Shown here: positions 24,085-31,283 of the stretch, piece after piece
Layout: every line of letters starts with the position of its first letter
Numbering within the stretch: the first letter of the stretch is position 1
Assembly (NCBI GenBank): GCA_038211615.1
Contig: JBBQVL010000047.1
Location: 1-35,319 of the forward strand
DNA: 35,319 nt
Origin: DASWJZ01 sp038211615
Lineage (GTDB): Bacteria > Pseudomonadota > Alphaproteobacteria > Rhizobiales > Afifellaceae
Direction of reading: 5' to 3'
Translations under genes and position numbers: made by a program
The notes under the pieces: model-generated
Told to the model about the DNA's origin: nothing
The model's database searches: none
Seen by the model: the letters and a program-made list of their open reading frames with translations, nothing else

Positions 24085-24453
24085 ATGAGCTGGGAGGTTC
24101 TGTTTCATCCGGCCTTCAAGGCCGAATTCGACCAGCTCGCCGAACCCGTCCAGGATGAGCTGCTGTCGATGACGGAACTCCTGAAGGTTGCCGGCCCGCA
24201 CCTAAAGCGGCCGAGGTCGGACACCCTGAACGGGTCGAGACACACGAACATGAAGGAGCTGCGTTTCGACGCGGCGGACGGTGCATGGCGGGTCGCTTAT
24301 GCGTTCGACCCGAAGCGCATGGCGCTCTTGCTGGTTGCCGGCGACAAGTCGGGCGTTTCGCAGAAGCGGTTCTACAAGAGTTTGATCGGTAAAGCGGACG
24401 AGCGCTTTGACGGGCACCTTCGCGCTCTCGCCCGTGACAGGAGATCGAGGTGA
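24085..24453 (+). CDS. HigB-like toxin of the RelE/Gp49 superfamily
   Basis: A 122-residue small basic protein. The pattern WEVLFHPAFKAEFDQLAEPV, MKELRFDAADGAWRVAYAFD and LLLVAGDKSGVSQKRFYKSLI is that of the phage-derived Gp49-like (HigB) branch of the RelE toxin superfamily, which cleaves mRNA, often on the ribosome. Basic residues in the C-terminal region (QKRFYK) fit the RNase surface. It is translated from an ATG only about 12 nt past the predicted transcription start and overlaps the antitoxin gene by four bases (GTGA). The toxin-first order is typical of higBA. Activity is inferred from family membership, not tested. Confidence 0.88.
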   Translation: MSWEVLFHPAFKAEFDQLAEPVQDELLSMTELLKVAGPHLKRPRSDTLNGSRHTNMKELRFDAADGAWRVAYAFDPKRMALLLVAGDKSGVSQKRFYKSLIGKADERFDGHLRALARDRRSR

Positions 24454-24839
24454 GCGAGAAATATCGTGCAATTCCAGCCGGGGAGGTTCTGGCCAAACTT
24501 CCGCGCGCGCGCCAAGTTCGGATCAAGGCGCGGGCGTCCGAACTGATTGCGGAGGAACTGGCGCTAAGGGATCTTCGTCGCTCCAAGAAAATCACGCAGC
24601 AGGAGGTGGCCGACCGGCTTGGCGGGCGGCAGGTCTACGTTTCACGCCTCGAGCGGCGCACCGATATGAAGCTCTCCACCCTGCGCGACTATGTGCGTGC
24701 GATTGGCGGGGACCTGCAGCTCATCGTGAGCTTTCCGGAGGGGACAGCGGTGCGACTCGCCGATTTTGGCGAAGGACGCGGCGGAGAACCGAAGGCAAAG
24801 AAATCCGCCGTGAGCAGGCGGCGCGTGCGCGCGCAGTGA
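24450..24839 (+). CDS. HigA-like XRE-family antitoxin
   Basis: A 129-residue protein with a helix-turn-helix domain at about residues 35-95 (ITQQEVADRLGGRQVYVSRLER is the core), followed by LSTLRDYVRAIGGDLQLIVSFP, a signature of the XRE antitoxins paired with Gp49-like toxins. It should neutralise the toxin and repress the operon through the GAGTATATA repeats upstream. The start is GTG at 24450, overlapping the toxin stop (GTGA), which couples translation. The C-terminal 30 residues are basic and low-complexity (KAKKSAVSRRRVRAQ). Confidence 0.88.
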   Translation: MSEKYRAIPAGEVLAKLPRARQVRIKARASELIAEELALRDLRRSKKITQQEVADRLGGRQVYVSRLERRTDMKLSTLRDYVRAIGGDLQLIVSFPEGTAVRLADFGEGRGGEPKAKKSAVSRRRVRAQ

Positions 24840-24854
24840 GGCTTCGCACTGCGC
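24831..24854. terminator. Hairpin between convergent antitoxin and DUF930 genes
   Basis: GCGCAGTG (24831-24838) and CACTGCGC (24847-24854) make a perfect 8-bp stem with an 8-nt loop. It spans the antitoxin stop codon and abuts the stop of the convergent gene. There is no U-tract on either side, so it is a plausible bidirectional end signal, not a textbook one. Confidence 0.45.
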
Positions 24855-25586
24855 TCAATCGTCACCGCCGGTCGGCAATGACGGATCGTCGTCCGGGAAT
24901 TGTTCGCCCGTAGCGAAGTCGAACGAGAGCACCCTGCGCCGGTCGGGCGTTGCGCGGCAGCGGAAGGCAAGGTGGTACCAGTGCCCGCGGCTCAGGTATG
25001 CGCCGCCTTCAGCGACCAGCGTATCGCCTTCGATCCGCGTGTCCTTCACCGCATAGGCGACCGCCTTTTCCGGCTTGCTGTTCTTCTGGGCGCGGGCGAC
25101 CTGCTCCAGCGCCTCGATGTCGCAGAGCTGCTCGAAGCGGGCGTCGCCGTCGAGACTGCGAAGGCTCGCCCGCGCGACACGGTCGATTGCTCCGCCGGAG
25201 AGGATCGTGGGCGCATGCGCCAGCGGGGTCCGCGGCGCGACGAGGTCGCGAGGTGTCGGCGGCAGGACTGGCGCCGCCGGCGGTGCGGCGGTTTCTGGCT
25301 TTGGCGGAGGCGGTAGAGGATTTGGCGCAGCCGGTGAAAGCCTGGCGAATTCTTCCGGCGTCAGTACTTCCACCGACATGCTCTCCGGGGGCGGAGGCGG
25401 CTGCGGCGGATGGACAGGGAAGGCGAGCAGCGCCACCACCGCGAGCAGCGCATGGAGCGCCAGCGAGGCGGGAAGGCTCTCGCGGTTTCGATGCAACCAG
25501 CGAAGCAGCGCCGGCGCGATGCCGGGGCTGCGGGCCTGCAAGACTGGCCCATCGCCCGGAACGGATAGCTCTGGTTCGGTGGACAA
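24855..25586 (-). CDS. DUF930 domain-containing proline-rich membrane-anchored protein
   Basis: A 243-residue protein with a short cytoplasmic N-terminus (with basic RWLHRNRESLP), one membrane segment (about 39-57, ASLALHALLAVVALLAF), a proline-rich TonB/TolA-like spacer (about 58-125, with PPQPPPPPES and NPLPPPPKPE) and a C-terminal domain (about 138-230) with ASLRSLDGDARFEQLCDIEAL, AVAYAVKDTRIEGDTLVAEGGAY and HWYHLAFRCRATPD. That last domain matches the DUF930 pattern common in Rhizobiales; its function is unknown, probably periplasmic. The first start is TTG at 25586; a second in-frame TTG lies 16 codons later, and the choice is uncertain. It converges with the antitoxin gene. Confidence 0.8.
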   Translation of the reverse strand: MSTEPELSVPGDGPVLQARSPGIAPALLRWLHRNRESLPASLALHALLAVVALLAFPVHPPQPPPPPESMSVEVLTPEEFARLSPAAPNPLPPPPKPETAAPPAAPVLPPTPRDLVAPRTPLAHAPTILSGGAIDRVARASLRSLDGDARFEQLCDIEALEQVARAQKNSKPEKAVAYAVKDTRIEGDTLVAEGGAYLSRGHWYHLAFRCRATPDRRRVLSFDFATGEQFPDDDPSLPTGGDD

Positions 25587-25625
25587 GGATGGCCGGATAG
25601 CCGCGGTTGCAAGTCCGTCCTTAAA

Positions 25626-25641
25626 ACCGGCGAATGCCGGT
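25626..25641 (-). terminator. Terminator-like hairpin downstream of the GAF/small-protein operon
   Basis: On the minus strand ACCGGC and GCCGGT form a 6-bp stem with a 4-nt loop, followed by TTTAAGG (four Ts in a row when counted with the stem's last base). It lies about 180 bp past the 72-residue gene and just upstream of the DUF930 gene. The rest of the 236-bp gap (25587-25822) shows no gene I can support. Confidence 0.45.
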
Positions 25642-25822
25642 CATTCTATGGCGTGTTCGCCGTAGTTCCGAAACGCATTCCGCTTCGCAGACGTGGTTTC
25701 GCGGAGGCTCGTACCGCCCCAATCGGCAACTCGCTAACTTCGACGCATGCTAGCCGCAGAGGCCGCGCTTCACCGGTGAGCCCGCCTCTCCACCAAAGGT
25801 AAAGACGAGCCTCAGGGCCTTG

Positions 25823-26041
25823 TCACGTGCGAAATCCTAACAGCCTTGTTTGATCAGAGAGAAGAGACCAGAGCCAATGCCTTCGCCTCTGAGCCGAGTT
25901 CATCGCCGGTGACTCATCCTCCTCGGTTCGCCAGCGCTTCAAATTCTCAGCGGAACGATGACTTGCTGTTTCCAGGGCCGCGAGCAAATCAGTAACCCGG
26001 AATTCTTCCGCTAGGCCATAACGGTTAGCATTCTCAGACAT
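25823..26041 (-). CDS. Small protein of unknown function overlapping the GAF membrane-protein gene
   Basis: A 72-residue, soluble and highly polar protein with a probable helical N-terminal half (EEFRVTDLLAALETASHRSAENLKRW), an acidic link (RTEEDES) and a basic, Trp-containing tail (RRRHWLWSLLSDQTRLLGF). I recognise no family. Its ATG lies in the last codons of the upstream gene: ATGTCTGA contains both its start and the other gene's TGA, so the two are translationally coupled. Codon use is less G/C-biased than in core neighbours. An adaptor or effector of the membrane protein is a guess only. Confidence 0.55.
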   Translation of the reverse strand: MSENANRYGLAEEFRVTDLLAALETASHRSAENLKRWRTEEDESPAMNSAQRRRHWLWSLLSDQTRLLGFRT

Positions 26042-27026
26042 TGTTCTCCTCTCTCTTCCTGATTCTTCCCATGATCATAAGCACATCGCGGGCGGCCCCT
26101 CGATAGCTCTCAAGTATCGCTTTAGATAGGCCGTGAGGAAATCCACCAACGAGGTTATCTACACATAGAAATCCGACTAAAGACGGAGAACCATCATTGA
26201 TGACTATTGGAAGCACAGCTGTTGCCGAATATAATCGAATCCACCCAAAATGAAAATTCTTATACTTGCGAAATATCCAAAGGAGCGGAAGCCAATTTGA
26301 AATATAAATTTCCTCCCCACCATCAACTATGCGCATAAAGGCGGTATTCCTGTCATAGCTAAAGGCCGGCAGAAGTTGATCTGCCCGCTTCCTCTTATCG
26401 AATTGATGCAAGTCTCTCGATTTTGTGCTTATCTGTTTGAGGTTTGGATCAAATATCTTAAGGGTGGCACAACAATCACCGCGCGTGACGAGGGCAAATG
26501 CGGCCGACAGTCTATTGCAAAGCTTCGCCAGAAGCTCGTCAGCCCGCTCTACTATTAGTAGATATTTCTCTTGTGTCAGTGGCGACCGGGAACTGTCGTG
26601 TAGGGGCCTGAGAATGCCCTCCTCGAAGTCAAAGGAAAAATCAGTCATATACTCGGTATGCAGGTCGATTACCTCTCGTACCGTCCTCCTGGATATTCGC
26701 CGACGGTGGAACTGACGCCATCCAAGGAACATCGCTATGGCGACCCCGGCCGCGAGCACCGGCCGAACCTTGGCCGACTCGACGAGCGCAAAAAATAAGG
26801 CGTTGGCGTCTGCCCACACCTCGTCCATATGCTGGCCTTCCGAAAGAAAGGCATGAATTGGTAGGACGAGTACGACAATCAGCCCAAGGATAGGGAGAAA
26901 GAGTCGCTTTGCGACAAGGAAGCAGGCAAACAGCCAATCGCGACAAGACCGCATGGCCCTGCGCAAATTTTCATTGCGTAAGCTTCTGGCCGCGGCGGTC
27001 CTTTGGGAAGAATAGTTCGGTACCAT
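26034..27026 (-). CDS. Membrane protein with C-terminal GAF-like domain, low GC, unknown function
   Basis: With the ATG at 27026 the protein has 330 residues: a basic N-terminus, two membrane segments (about 43-60, FLPILGLIVVLVLPIHAF, and 88-103, VRPVLAAGVAIAMFLGW), a basic stop (FHRRR), a helical linker (110-180) and a GAF-like sensor domain (about 180-320). Signs of GAF are CCATLKIFD, the NTAFMRIVDGGEEIYISN strand pair, YSATAVLPIVIN and SLVGFLCVDN. No catalytic output domain is seen. The frame is open to another ATG at 27164, but a promoter-like pair at 27068-27096 lies inside that extension and the extra residues look non-native; ATG 26954 (306 residues) is also possible. Base composition is clearly lower in G/C than neighbours, a sign of transfer. 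Confidence 0.65.
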   Translation of the reverse strand: MVPNYSSQRTAAARSLRNENLRRAMRSCRDWLFACFLVAKRLFLPILGLIVVLVLPIHAFLSEGQHMDEVWADANALFFALVESAKVRPVLAAGVAIAMFLGWRQFHRRRISRRTVREVIDLHTEYMTDFSFDFEEGILRPLHDSSRSPLTQEKYLLIVERADELLAKLCNRLSAAFALVTRGDCCATLKIFDPNLKQISTKSRDLHQFDKRKRADQLLPAFSYDRNTAFMRIVDGGEEIYISNWLPLLWIFRKYKNFHFGWIRLYSATAVLPIVINDGSPSLVGFLCVDNLVGGFPHGLSKAILESYRGAARDVLMIMGRIRKREENNV

Positions 27027-27067
27027 CGAGTGGATTTGAGTCGCCCAGTCGAGGTATACATAATGAG

Positions 27068-27096
27068 GATATTCTCGCAAGGGTAGTGTGATGCAA
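27068..27096 (-). promoter_or_regulatory. Candidate promoter of the GAF/small-protein operon
   Basis: On the minus strand TTGCAT (27091-27096), a 17-bp spacer and AATATC (27068-27073) resemble a sigma-70-type promoter. Transcription would begin near 27061, about 35 nt before the ATG at 27026, supporting that start over the one at 27164. An overlapping alternative (TTGCGA, 16 bp, TATACC) lies slightly downstream. Confidence 0.4.
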
Positions 27097-27122
27097 GAGG
27101 GTGTGCGTTGAAGTGTTCTGAG

Positions 27123-27151
27123 TTGCCTTTCCTCGCCTCTTCCCCTATATC
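27123..27151 (+). promoter_or_regulatory. rpsB promoter
   Basis: TTGCCT (27123-27128), a 17-bp spacer and TATATC (27146-27151) make a good housekeeping promoter, with a start expected near 27158. This gives a leader of about 96 nt before rpsB. Confidence 0.6.
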
Positions 27152-27183
27152 CGCGCCATCTCACACGCGGGGCTAAGCCTTAA

Positions 27184-27197
27184 ACCGGCTTTCCGGT
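27184..27197 (+). promoter_or_regulatory. Hairpin in the rpsB leader
   Basis: ACCGG and CCGGT form a 5-bp stem with a CTTT loop in the predicted 5' leader of rpsB. Ribosomal protein S2 is known to autoregulate its operon through leader RNA in gammaproteobacteria; whether this small hairpin takes part in something similar here is speculation. Confidence 0.25.
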
Positions 27198-27253
27198 GGC
27201 ATCTGCCTTTTGGCTCCTGCCATTTCCCGCGGCGGACAAAACCGGAGAATTCT

Positions 27254-28060
27254 ATGGCGCTTCCCGAATTTTCGATGCGCCAGCTGCTTGAGGCTGGCGT
27301 GCATTTCGGTCACCAGACGCACCGCTGGAACCCGAAGATGGGCAACTACATCTATGGTGCCCGCAACAATATCCACATCATCGACCTGGCGCAGACCGTG
27401 CCGCTGCTGCATCGCGCGCTGACGCAGGTGAGCGATACGGTGGCGAAAGGCGGCCGCATCCTCTTCGTCGGCACCAAGCGGCAGGCCTCCGAGGCGATTG
27501 CCGAGGCGGCAAAGCGCTCGGCGCAGTACTACGTCAATTCGCGCTGGCTCGGCGGCACGATGACCAACTGGAAGACGATCTCCAAGTCGATCGAGCGCAT
27601 GCGCAACCTCGACCAAATGCTCGACGAGGGCGCGCATGGCCTGACCAAGAAGGAGCGCCTGTCGCTCACCCGCGAACGCGAGAAGCTCACCCGCTCGCTC
27701 GGCGGCATCCGCGACATGGGCGGCGTGCCCGATCTCCTCTTCGTCATCGACACGAACAAGGAGGCGATCGCCATCGCCGAGGCGAAGCGGCTCAACATTC
27801 CGGTCGCGGCGGTGGTCGATACCAACTCCGACCCGGACGGAATCACCCTGCCGATCCCCGGCAATGACGACGCCGGCCGTGCGGTCGCCCTCTATTGCGA
27901 GCTCATCGCGCGCGCCGCGATCGACGGCATCTCCCGCGCCCAGGGCGAGAGGGGGATCGACGTCGGCGCCGCGGAGGACGCGCCGGTGGAGCCGACGCTC
28001 GACGAGGAGATCGGCGGAGAGGCGAAGGCCGAAACGGCAGAGGCCGCGCCGGCCGCCTGA
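27254..28060 (+). CDS. rpsB: 30S ribosomal protein S2
   Basis: Small-subunit ribosomal protein S2, 268 residues. Signatures are MRQLLEAGVHFGHQTHRWNPKM, GGRILFVGTKRQA, YVNSRWLGGTMTNW and PDLLFVIDTNKE, followed by IPVAAVVDTNSDPDGI. The C-terminus has an acidic, alanine-rich extension of about 35 residues, as in other alphaproteobacterial S2. A GGAGAA Shine-Dalgarno lies 7 nt before the ATG, and a strong promoter precedes it. It leads the rpsB-tsf pair and the following envelope and translation gene chain. Confidence 0.98.
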   Translation: MALPEFSMRQLLEAGVHFGHQTHRWNPKMGNYIYGARNNIHIIDLAQTVPLLHRALTQVSDTVAKGGRILFVGTKRQASEAIAEAAKRSAQYYVNSRWLGGTMTNWKTISKSIERMRNLDQMLDEGAHGLTKKERLSLTREREKLTRSLGGIRDMGGVPDLLFVIDTNKEAIAIAEAKRLNIPVAAVVDTNSDPDGITLPIPGNDDAGRAVALYCELIARAAIDGISRAQGERGIDVGAAEDAPVEPTLDEEIGGEAKAETAEAAPAA

Positions 28061-28128
28061 GGCCGACGTACGACGCGCGACGCCGGGTGCGTCGCGCGAA
28101 CACTTGCTCAACTGAAAGGAACAGCCTG

Positions 28129-29022
28129 ATGGCAGCCATCACAGCGCAGATGGTGAAGGAACTGCGTGAAAAGACCGGCGTCGGCATGATGGATTGCAAG
28201 ACGGCGCTGAACGAGACCAACGGCGACCTCGAGGCGGCGGTCGACTGGCTGCGCACCAAGGGCCTCGCCAAGGCGGCGAAGAAGGCCGGCCGCGTGGCGG
28301 TCGAGGGCCTCGTCGCCGTGGCCGGCTCGGGCGATCGCGCGGCGATGATCGAGCTCAACTCGGAGACCGACTTCGTGGCCCGCAACGAGCAGTTCCAGGC
28401 GCTGGCGAAGAGCATCGCGGAAGCCGCGCTGAAGACCAACGGCGACGTCGCCTCCGTGCTGCAGGCTCCGATCGCGGGTGGCACGACTGTGGAAGCCGCA
28501 ATCACCGCCGCTATCGCCAAGATCGGCGAGAACATGACGCTCCGCCGCGCCGCGATCCTCTCCGTCGAGGGCGGGATTGTGGCCAGCTACGTGCATGCGG
28601 CGATCTCGGCCGGCCTCGGCAAGATCGGTGTCATCGTCGGCCTGAAATCCTCCGGCGACCGCACGAAGCTGATGGCCCTCGGCCGGCAGATCGCGATGCA
28701 TGTCGCGGCCGCGAGCCCGCTCGCCGTCGATTCCAGCCGTATCGACCCGGAGACGATCACCCGAGAGCGCGCCATCTTTGCCGAACAGGCGCGCGAATCC
28801 GGCAAGCCCGAGGCGATCATCGAGAAGATGGTGGAAGGCAGGCTGCGCAAGTTCTACGAGGAATCGACGCTCCTGAAGCAGTCCTTCGTGATGGACAGCG
28901 ACCGGACGGTCGAGACCGTCCTCAAAGACGCGGAGAAGGACCTCGGCGGCGCGGTGACCGTGACGGACTTCATCGTCTTCAGGCTCGGCGAGGGCATCCA
29001 GCGGGACGCGGAAGCCGCTTGA
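28129..29022 (+). CDS. tsf: Translation elongation factor Ts
   Basis: Guanine nucleotide exchange factor for EF-Tu, 297 residues. The N-terminal UBA-like domain has VKELREKTGVGMMDCKTAL, and the core starts with MIELNSETDFVARNEQF, the classical EF-Ts signature. The C-terminal region KSFV-like stretch reads LLKQSFVMDSDRTVETVL. The start is the ATG at 28129 with AAAGGA 9 nt upstream; the same frame is open upstream through the end of rpsB but without similarity. It lies 68 bp after rpsB, the usual pair. A 138-bp gap with a short GC hairpin (29035-29047) separates it from pyrH. Confidence 0.98.
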   Translation: MAAITAQMVKELREKTGVGMMDCKTALNETNGDLEAAVDWLRTKGLAKAAKKAGRVAVEGLVAVAGSGDRAAMIELNSETDFVARNEQFQALAKSIAEAALKTNGDVASVLQAPIAGGTTVEAAITAAIAKIGENMTLRRAAILSVEGGIVASYVHAAISAGLGKIGVIVGLKSSGDRTKLMALGRQIAMHVAAASPLAVDSSRIDPETITRERAIFAEQARESGKPEAIIEKMVEGRLRKFYEESTLLKQSFVMDSDRTVETVLKDAEKDLGGAVTVTDFIVFRLGEGIQRDAEAA

Positions 29023-29160
29023 TCCCGGCCGGATCGCCCGTCGGGCGAGCGGCAGGAATCCCGGGAGCGCGCCGTTATCCGGATGGGGCGTGACTTGTCG
29101 GCGCCCTTGTCTTATGCGGACGGCGCGGCGCCAGTTGCGGCGGAAGGTGCGAGGTCGGTC

Positions 29161-29883
29161 ATGCCCCCGAGGCCGAAGCCGAAGAGAGTCCTGCTCAAGC
29201 TGTCGGGCGAGGCTTTGCTGGGAAATCTGGCGTTCGGGATCGACGATGCGGCGCTTTCCCGCTTCGCCAAGGAGATCGCCGACGTCGCCCGCTCCGGCAC
29301 CCAGATCGCGGTCGTCATCGGCGGCGGCAACCTTTTCCGCGGCGTCGCGATTTCCGCCAAGGGCGGCGACCGTGTCACCGGCGACCACATGGGCATGCTC
29401 GCGACCGTCATGAACGCGCTCGCGCTGGAGGCCGCTCTCTCCAAGCAGGGCATGGAGGCGCGGGCGCTTTCGGCGATCGAAATGCCGTCGATCTGCGAAA
29501 CCTACGTGCACCGGCGCGCCGCCTGGCACATGAGCCGCGAGGTGATCGTCGTGCTCGCGGGCGGCACGGGCAATCCGTTCTTCACCACCGACAGCGGCGC
29601 GGCGCTGCGCGCGCTGGAGCTTGAATGCGACGCGCTGCTGAAGGGCACGCAGGTCGACGGCGTCTATTCCGCCGATCCGCGCCGCGATCCGAACGCCGTC
29701 CGCTACGATCACGTGACCTTCCAGGAGGCGATTTCGCAAGGATTGGCGGTCATGGATACCGCCGCCTTTGCGCTTGCCCGCGACAACGGACTGCCGATAA
29801 TCGTGTTCAACGTGCACGAAGCCGGCTCGCTGGCGCGAATCGTGGCGGGGGAGGCCGTCGGGACGCTCGTTTCCGCCGGCTAA
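29161..29883 (+). CDS. pyrH: Uridylate kinase (UMP kinase)
   Basis: Phosphorylates UMP to UDP with ATP in pyrimidine nucleotide synthesis; a hexameric enzyme of the amino acid kinase family. Motifs: KRVLLKLSGEALLG, VVIGGGNLFRG, GDHMGMLATVMNALAL, VLAGGTGNPFFTTDSGAALRA and TQVDGVYSADPRRDP. From the ATG at 29161 it has 240 residues, the usual length, and begins MPPRPKPKRVLLKLSGEA. An in-frame ATG at 29083 would add 26 residues not seen in the family. GAAGGTGCGAGG lies just upstream as a ribosome-binding region. Confidence 0.96.
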   Translation: MPPRPKPKRVLLKLSGEALLGNLAFGIDDAALSRFAKEIADVARSGTQIAVVIGGGNLFRGVAISAKGGDRVTGDHMGMLATVMNALALEAALSKQGMEARALSAIEMPSICETYVHRRAAWHMSREVIVVLAGGTGNPFFTTDSGAALRALELECDALLKGTQVDGVYSADPRRDPNAVRYDHVTFQEAISQGLAVMDTAAFALARDNGLPIIVFNVHEAGSLARIVAGEAVGTLVSAG

Positions 29884-29916
29884 ACGGCCGCAGCAAGGGC
29901 CGAAGAAGAATCTGGG

Positions 29917-30486
29917 ATGACGACCATGGAACAAGGCCTCGATTTCAAGGACTTTCAGCGGCGCATGCATGGCGCCACCTCCGTGCTGAAGACGGAGCTT
30001 TCCGGCCTGCGCACCGGCCGCGCCTCGGCAAGTCTCCTCGATCCGGTCACAGTCAGCGCCTACGGCTCGCAGATGCCGATCAACCAGGTGGCATCGATCA
30101 ACGTGGCGGAGGCGCGCATGCTTTCCGTCCAGGTTTGGGACAAATCGGTCGCCCCGGCCGTGGATCGCGCCATTCGCGAGGCGAATCTCGGTCTTAACCC
30201 GATCGTGGAAGGTACCCTGCTACGCATCCCGATCCCTGAGCTCAACGCCGAACGCCGGCAGGAAATGGTCAAGGTCGCCCACAAATATGCCGAGCAGGCG
30301 CGAATCGCGGTCCGGCACGTTCGCAAGGACGGCATGGACAAGCTGAAAAAGCTCGAGAAGGACGGCCATCACAGCCTCGACGACACGCGCGTCCAGTCGG
30401 AGAAGCTGCAGGAGATGACCGACGCGACGATCAAGGAAATCGACGAAATGCTCTCCGGCAAGGAACGCGAGATCGTGCAGGTCTGA
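29917..30486 (+). CDS. frr: Ribosome-recycling factor
   Basis: Releases ribosomes from mRNA after termination, together with EF-G. The 189-residue protein is a two-domain all-helix/beta sandwich: FQRRMHGATSVLKTELSGLRTGRASASLLDPV at the start, YGSQMPINQVASINVAEAR in the small domain, and the helix RQEMVKVAHKYAEQARIAVR in the return arm, with RHVRKDGMDKLKKLEKD. The start is ATG 29917; ATG 29926 three codons later is an alternative. It lies 33 bp after pyrH. Its stop overlaps the uppS start (TGATG). Confidence 0.97.
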   Translation: MTTMEQGLDFKDFQRRMHGATSVLKTELSGLRTGRASASLLDPVTVSAYGSQMPINQVASINVAEARMLSVQVWDKSVAPAVDRAIREANLGLNPIVEGTLLRIPIPELNAERRQEMVKVAHKYAEQARIAVRHVRKDGMDKLKKLEKDGHHSLDDTRVQSEKLQEMTDATIKEIDEMLSGKEREIVQV

Positions 30487-31283
30487 TGCCGCTCGTGAGC
30501 CGCTCTTCATCGTCTCTTGCCGACCGCGCCGCACCCCGGCCGGAGCCGGCGCGACTTGAGACCGACGGCCCCTCCGGCACGCTGCCCCGCCATGTCGCGA
30601 TCATCATGGATGGCAACGGCCGCTGGGCGCATGCGCATGGCCTGCCGCGTGGCGAGGGACACCGGCGCGGCGTCGAGGCGCTGCGCGGCGCCGTGCGCTT
30701 CGCGGTGCGCCGCGGCATCCGCTATCTGACCCTTTTCAGCTTTTCCTCGGAGAACTGGTCGCGCCCCGATGCGGAGGTCGAGGGCCTCTTCAACCTGGTG
30801 CGCATCTTCATCCGCGGCGACCTCGCGGAGCTGAACCGCAGCGGCGTGAAGATACGCGTCATCGGCGAGCGCGAGCCCTTGCCCGCCGACATCCGCGGCC
30901 TCATCGAAGAGGCGGAGCGCGTGACCTCCGGCAACCGCGGGCTCAATCTCACCGTGGCCTTCAATTACGGTGCGCGCGACGAGATCGTGCGCGCTGCCCG
31001 CGCGCTCGCCGAGCGCGCCGTCCGTGGGGAGATCGCGCCCGGCGACATCGATCACGCAACCTTCGAGCGGGCTCTCGACACGGTGGAGATACCGGACCCC
31101 GACGTCATCGTGCGGACTTCGGGCGAACAGCGGATCAGCAATTTTCTGCTGTGGCAGGCGGCCTACGCCGAACTGATCTTCACGCCGGTGCTCTGGCCCG
31201 ATTTCGGCGATGCGGAATTCGAGGCGGCGCTGAGCGAATACGTTTCGCGTGAGCGGCGCTACGGAGGCGTCGTTGGCGTCTGA
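30486..31283 (+). CDS. uppS: Isoprenyl transferase (undecaprenyl diphosphate synthase)
   Basis: A cis-prenyltransferase that elongates farnesyl diphosphate with isopentenyl diphosphate to the C55 carrier lipid of cell-wall synthesis. The 265-residue protein shows VAIIMDGNGRWA with the catalytic Asp42, FSFSSENWSRP, FNYGARDEIV, and RTSGEQRISNFLLWQAAYAE. The N-terminal 30 residues are a polar extension. The ATG overlaps the frr stop. Downstream dxr supplies the isoprenoid precursor pathway, so substrate supply and use are encoded together. Confidence 0.96.
   Translation: MPLVSRSSSSLADRAAPRPEPARLETDGPSGTLPRHVAIIMDGNGRWAHAHGLPRGEGHRRGVEALRGAVRFAVRRGIRYLTLFSFSSENWSRPDAEVEGLFNLVRIFIRGDLAELNRSGVKIRVIGEREPLPADIRGLIEEAERVTSGNRGLNLTVAFNYGARDEIVRAARALAERAVRGEIAPGDIDHATFERALDTVEIPDPDVIVRTSGEQRISNFLLWQAAYAELIFTPVLWPDFGDAEFEAALSEYVSRERRYGGVVGV

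Noticed and set aside
27027..27164. Longer N-terminus of the GAF membrane protein from ATG 27164
   Set aside because: A promoter-like pair lies within it and the extra residues (basic, many Arg) look like translated intergenic sequence; kept as an alternative only.
29035..29047. CGCCC-GTC-GGGCG hairpin between tsf and pyrH as a terminator
   Set aside because: The stem is 5 bp, there is no U-tract, and the genes on both sides are normally co-oriented in one chain.
29083..29160. Longer start for pyrH at 29083
   Set aside because: It would add 26 residues absent from UMP kinases; the ATG at 29161 gives the canonical 240-residue enzyme.
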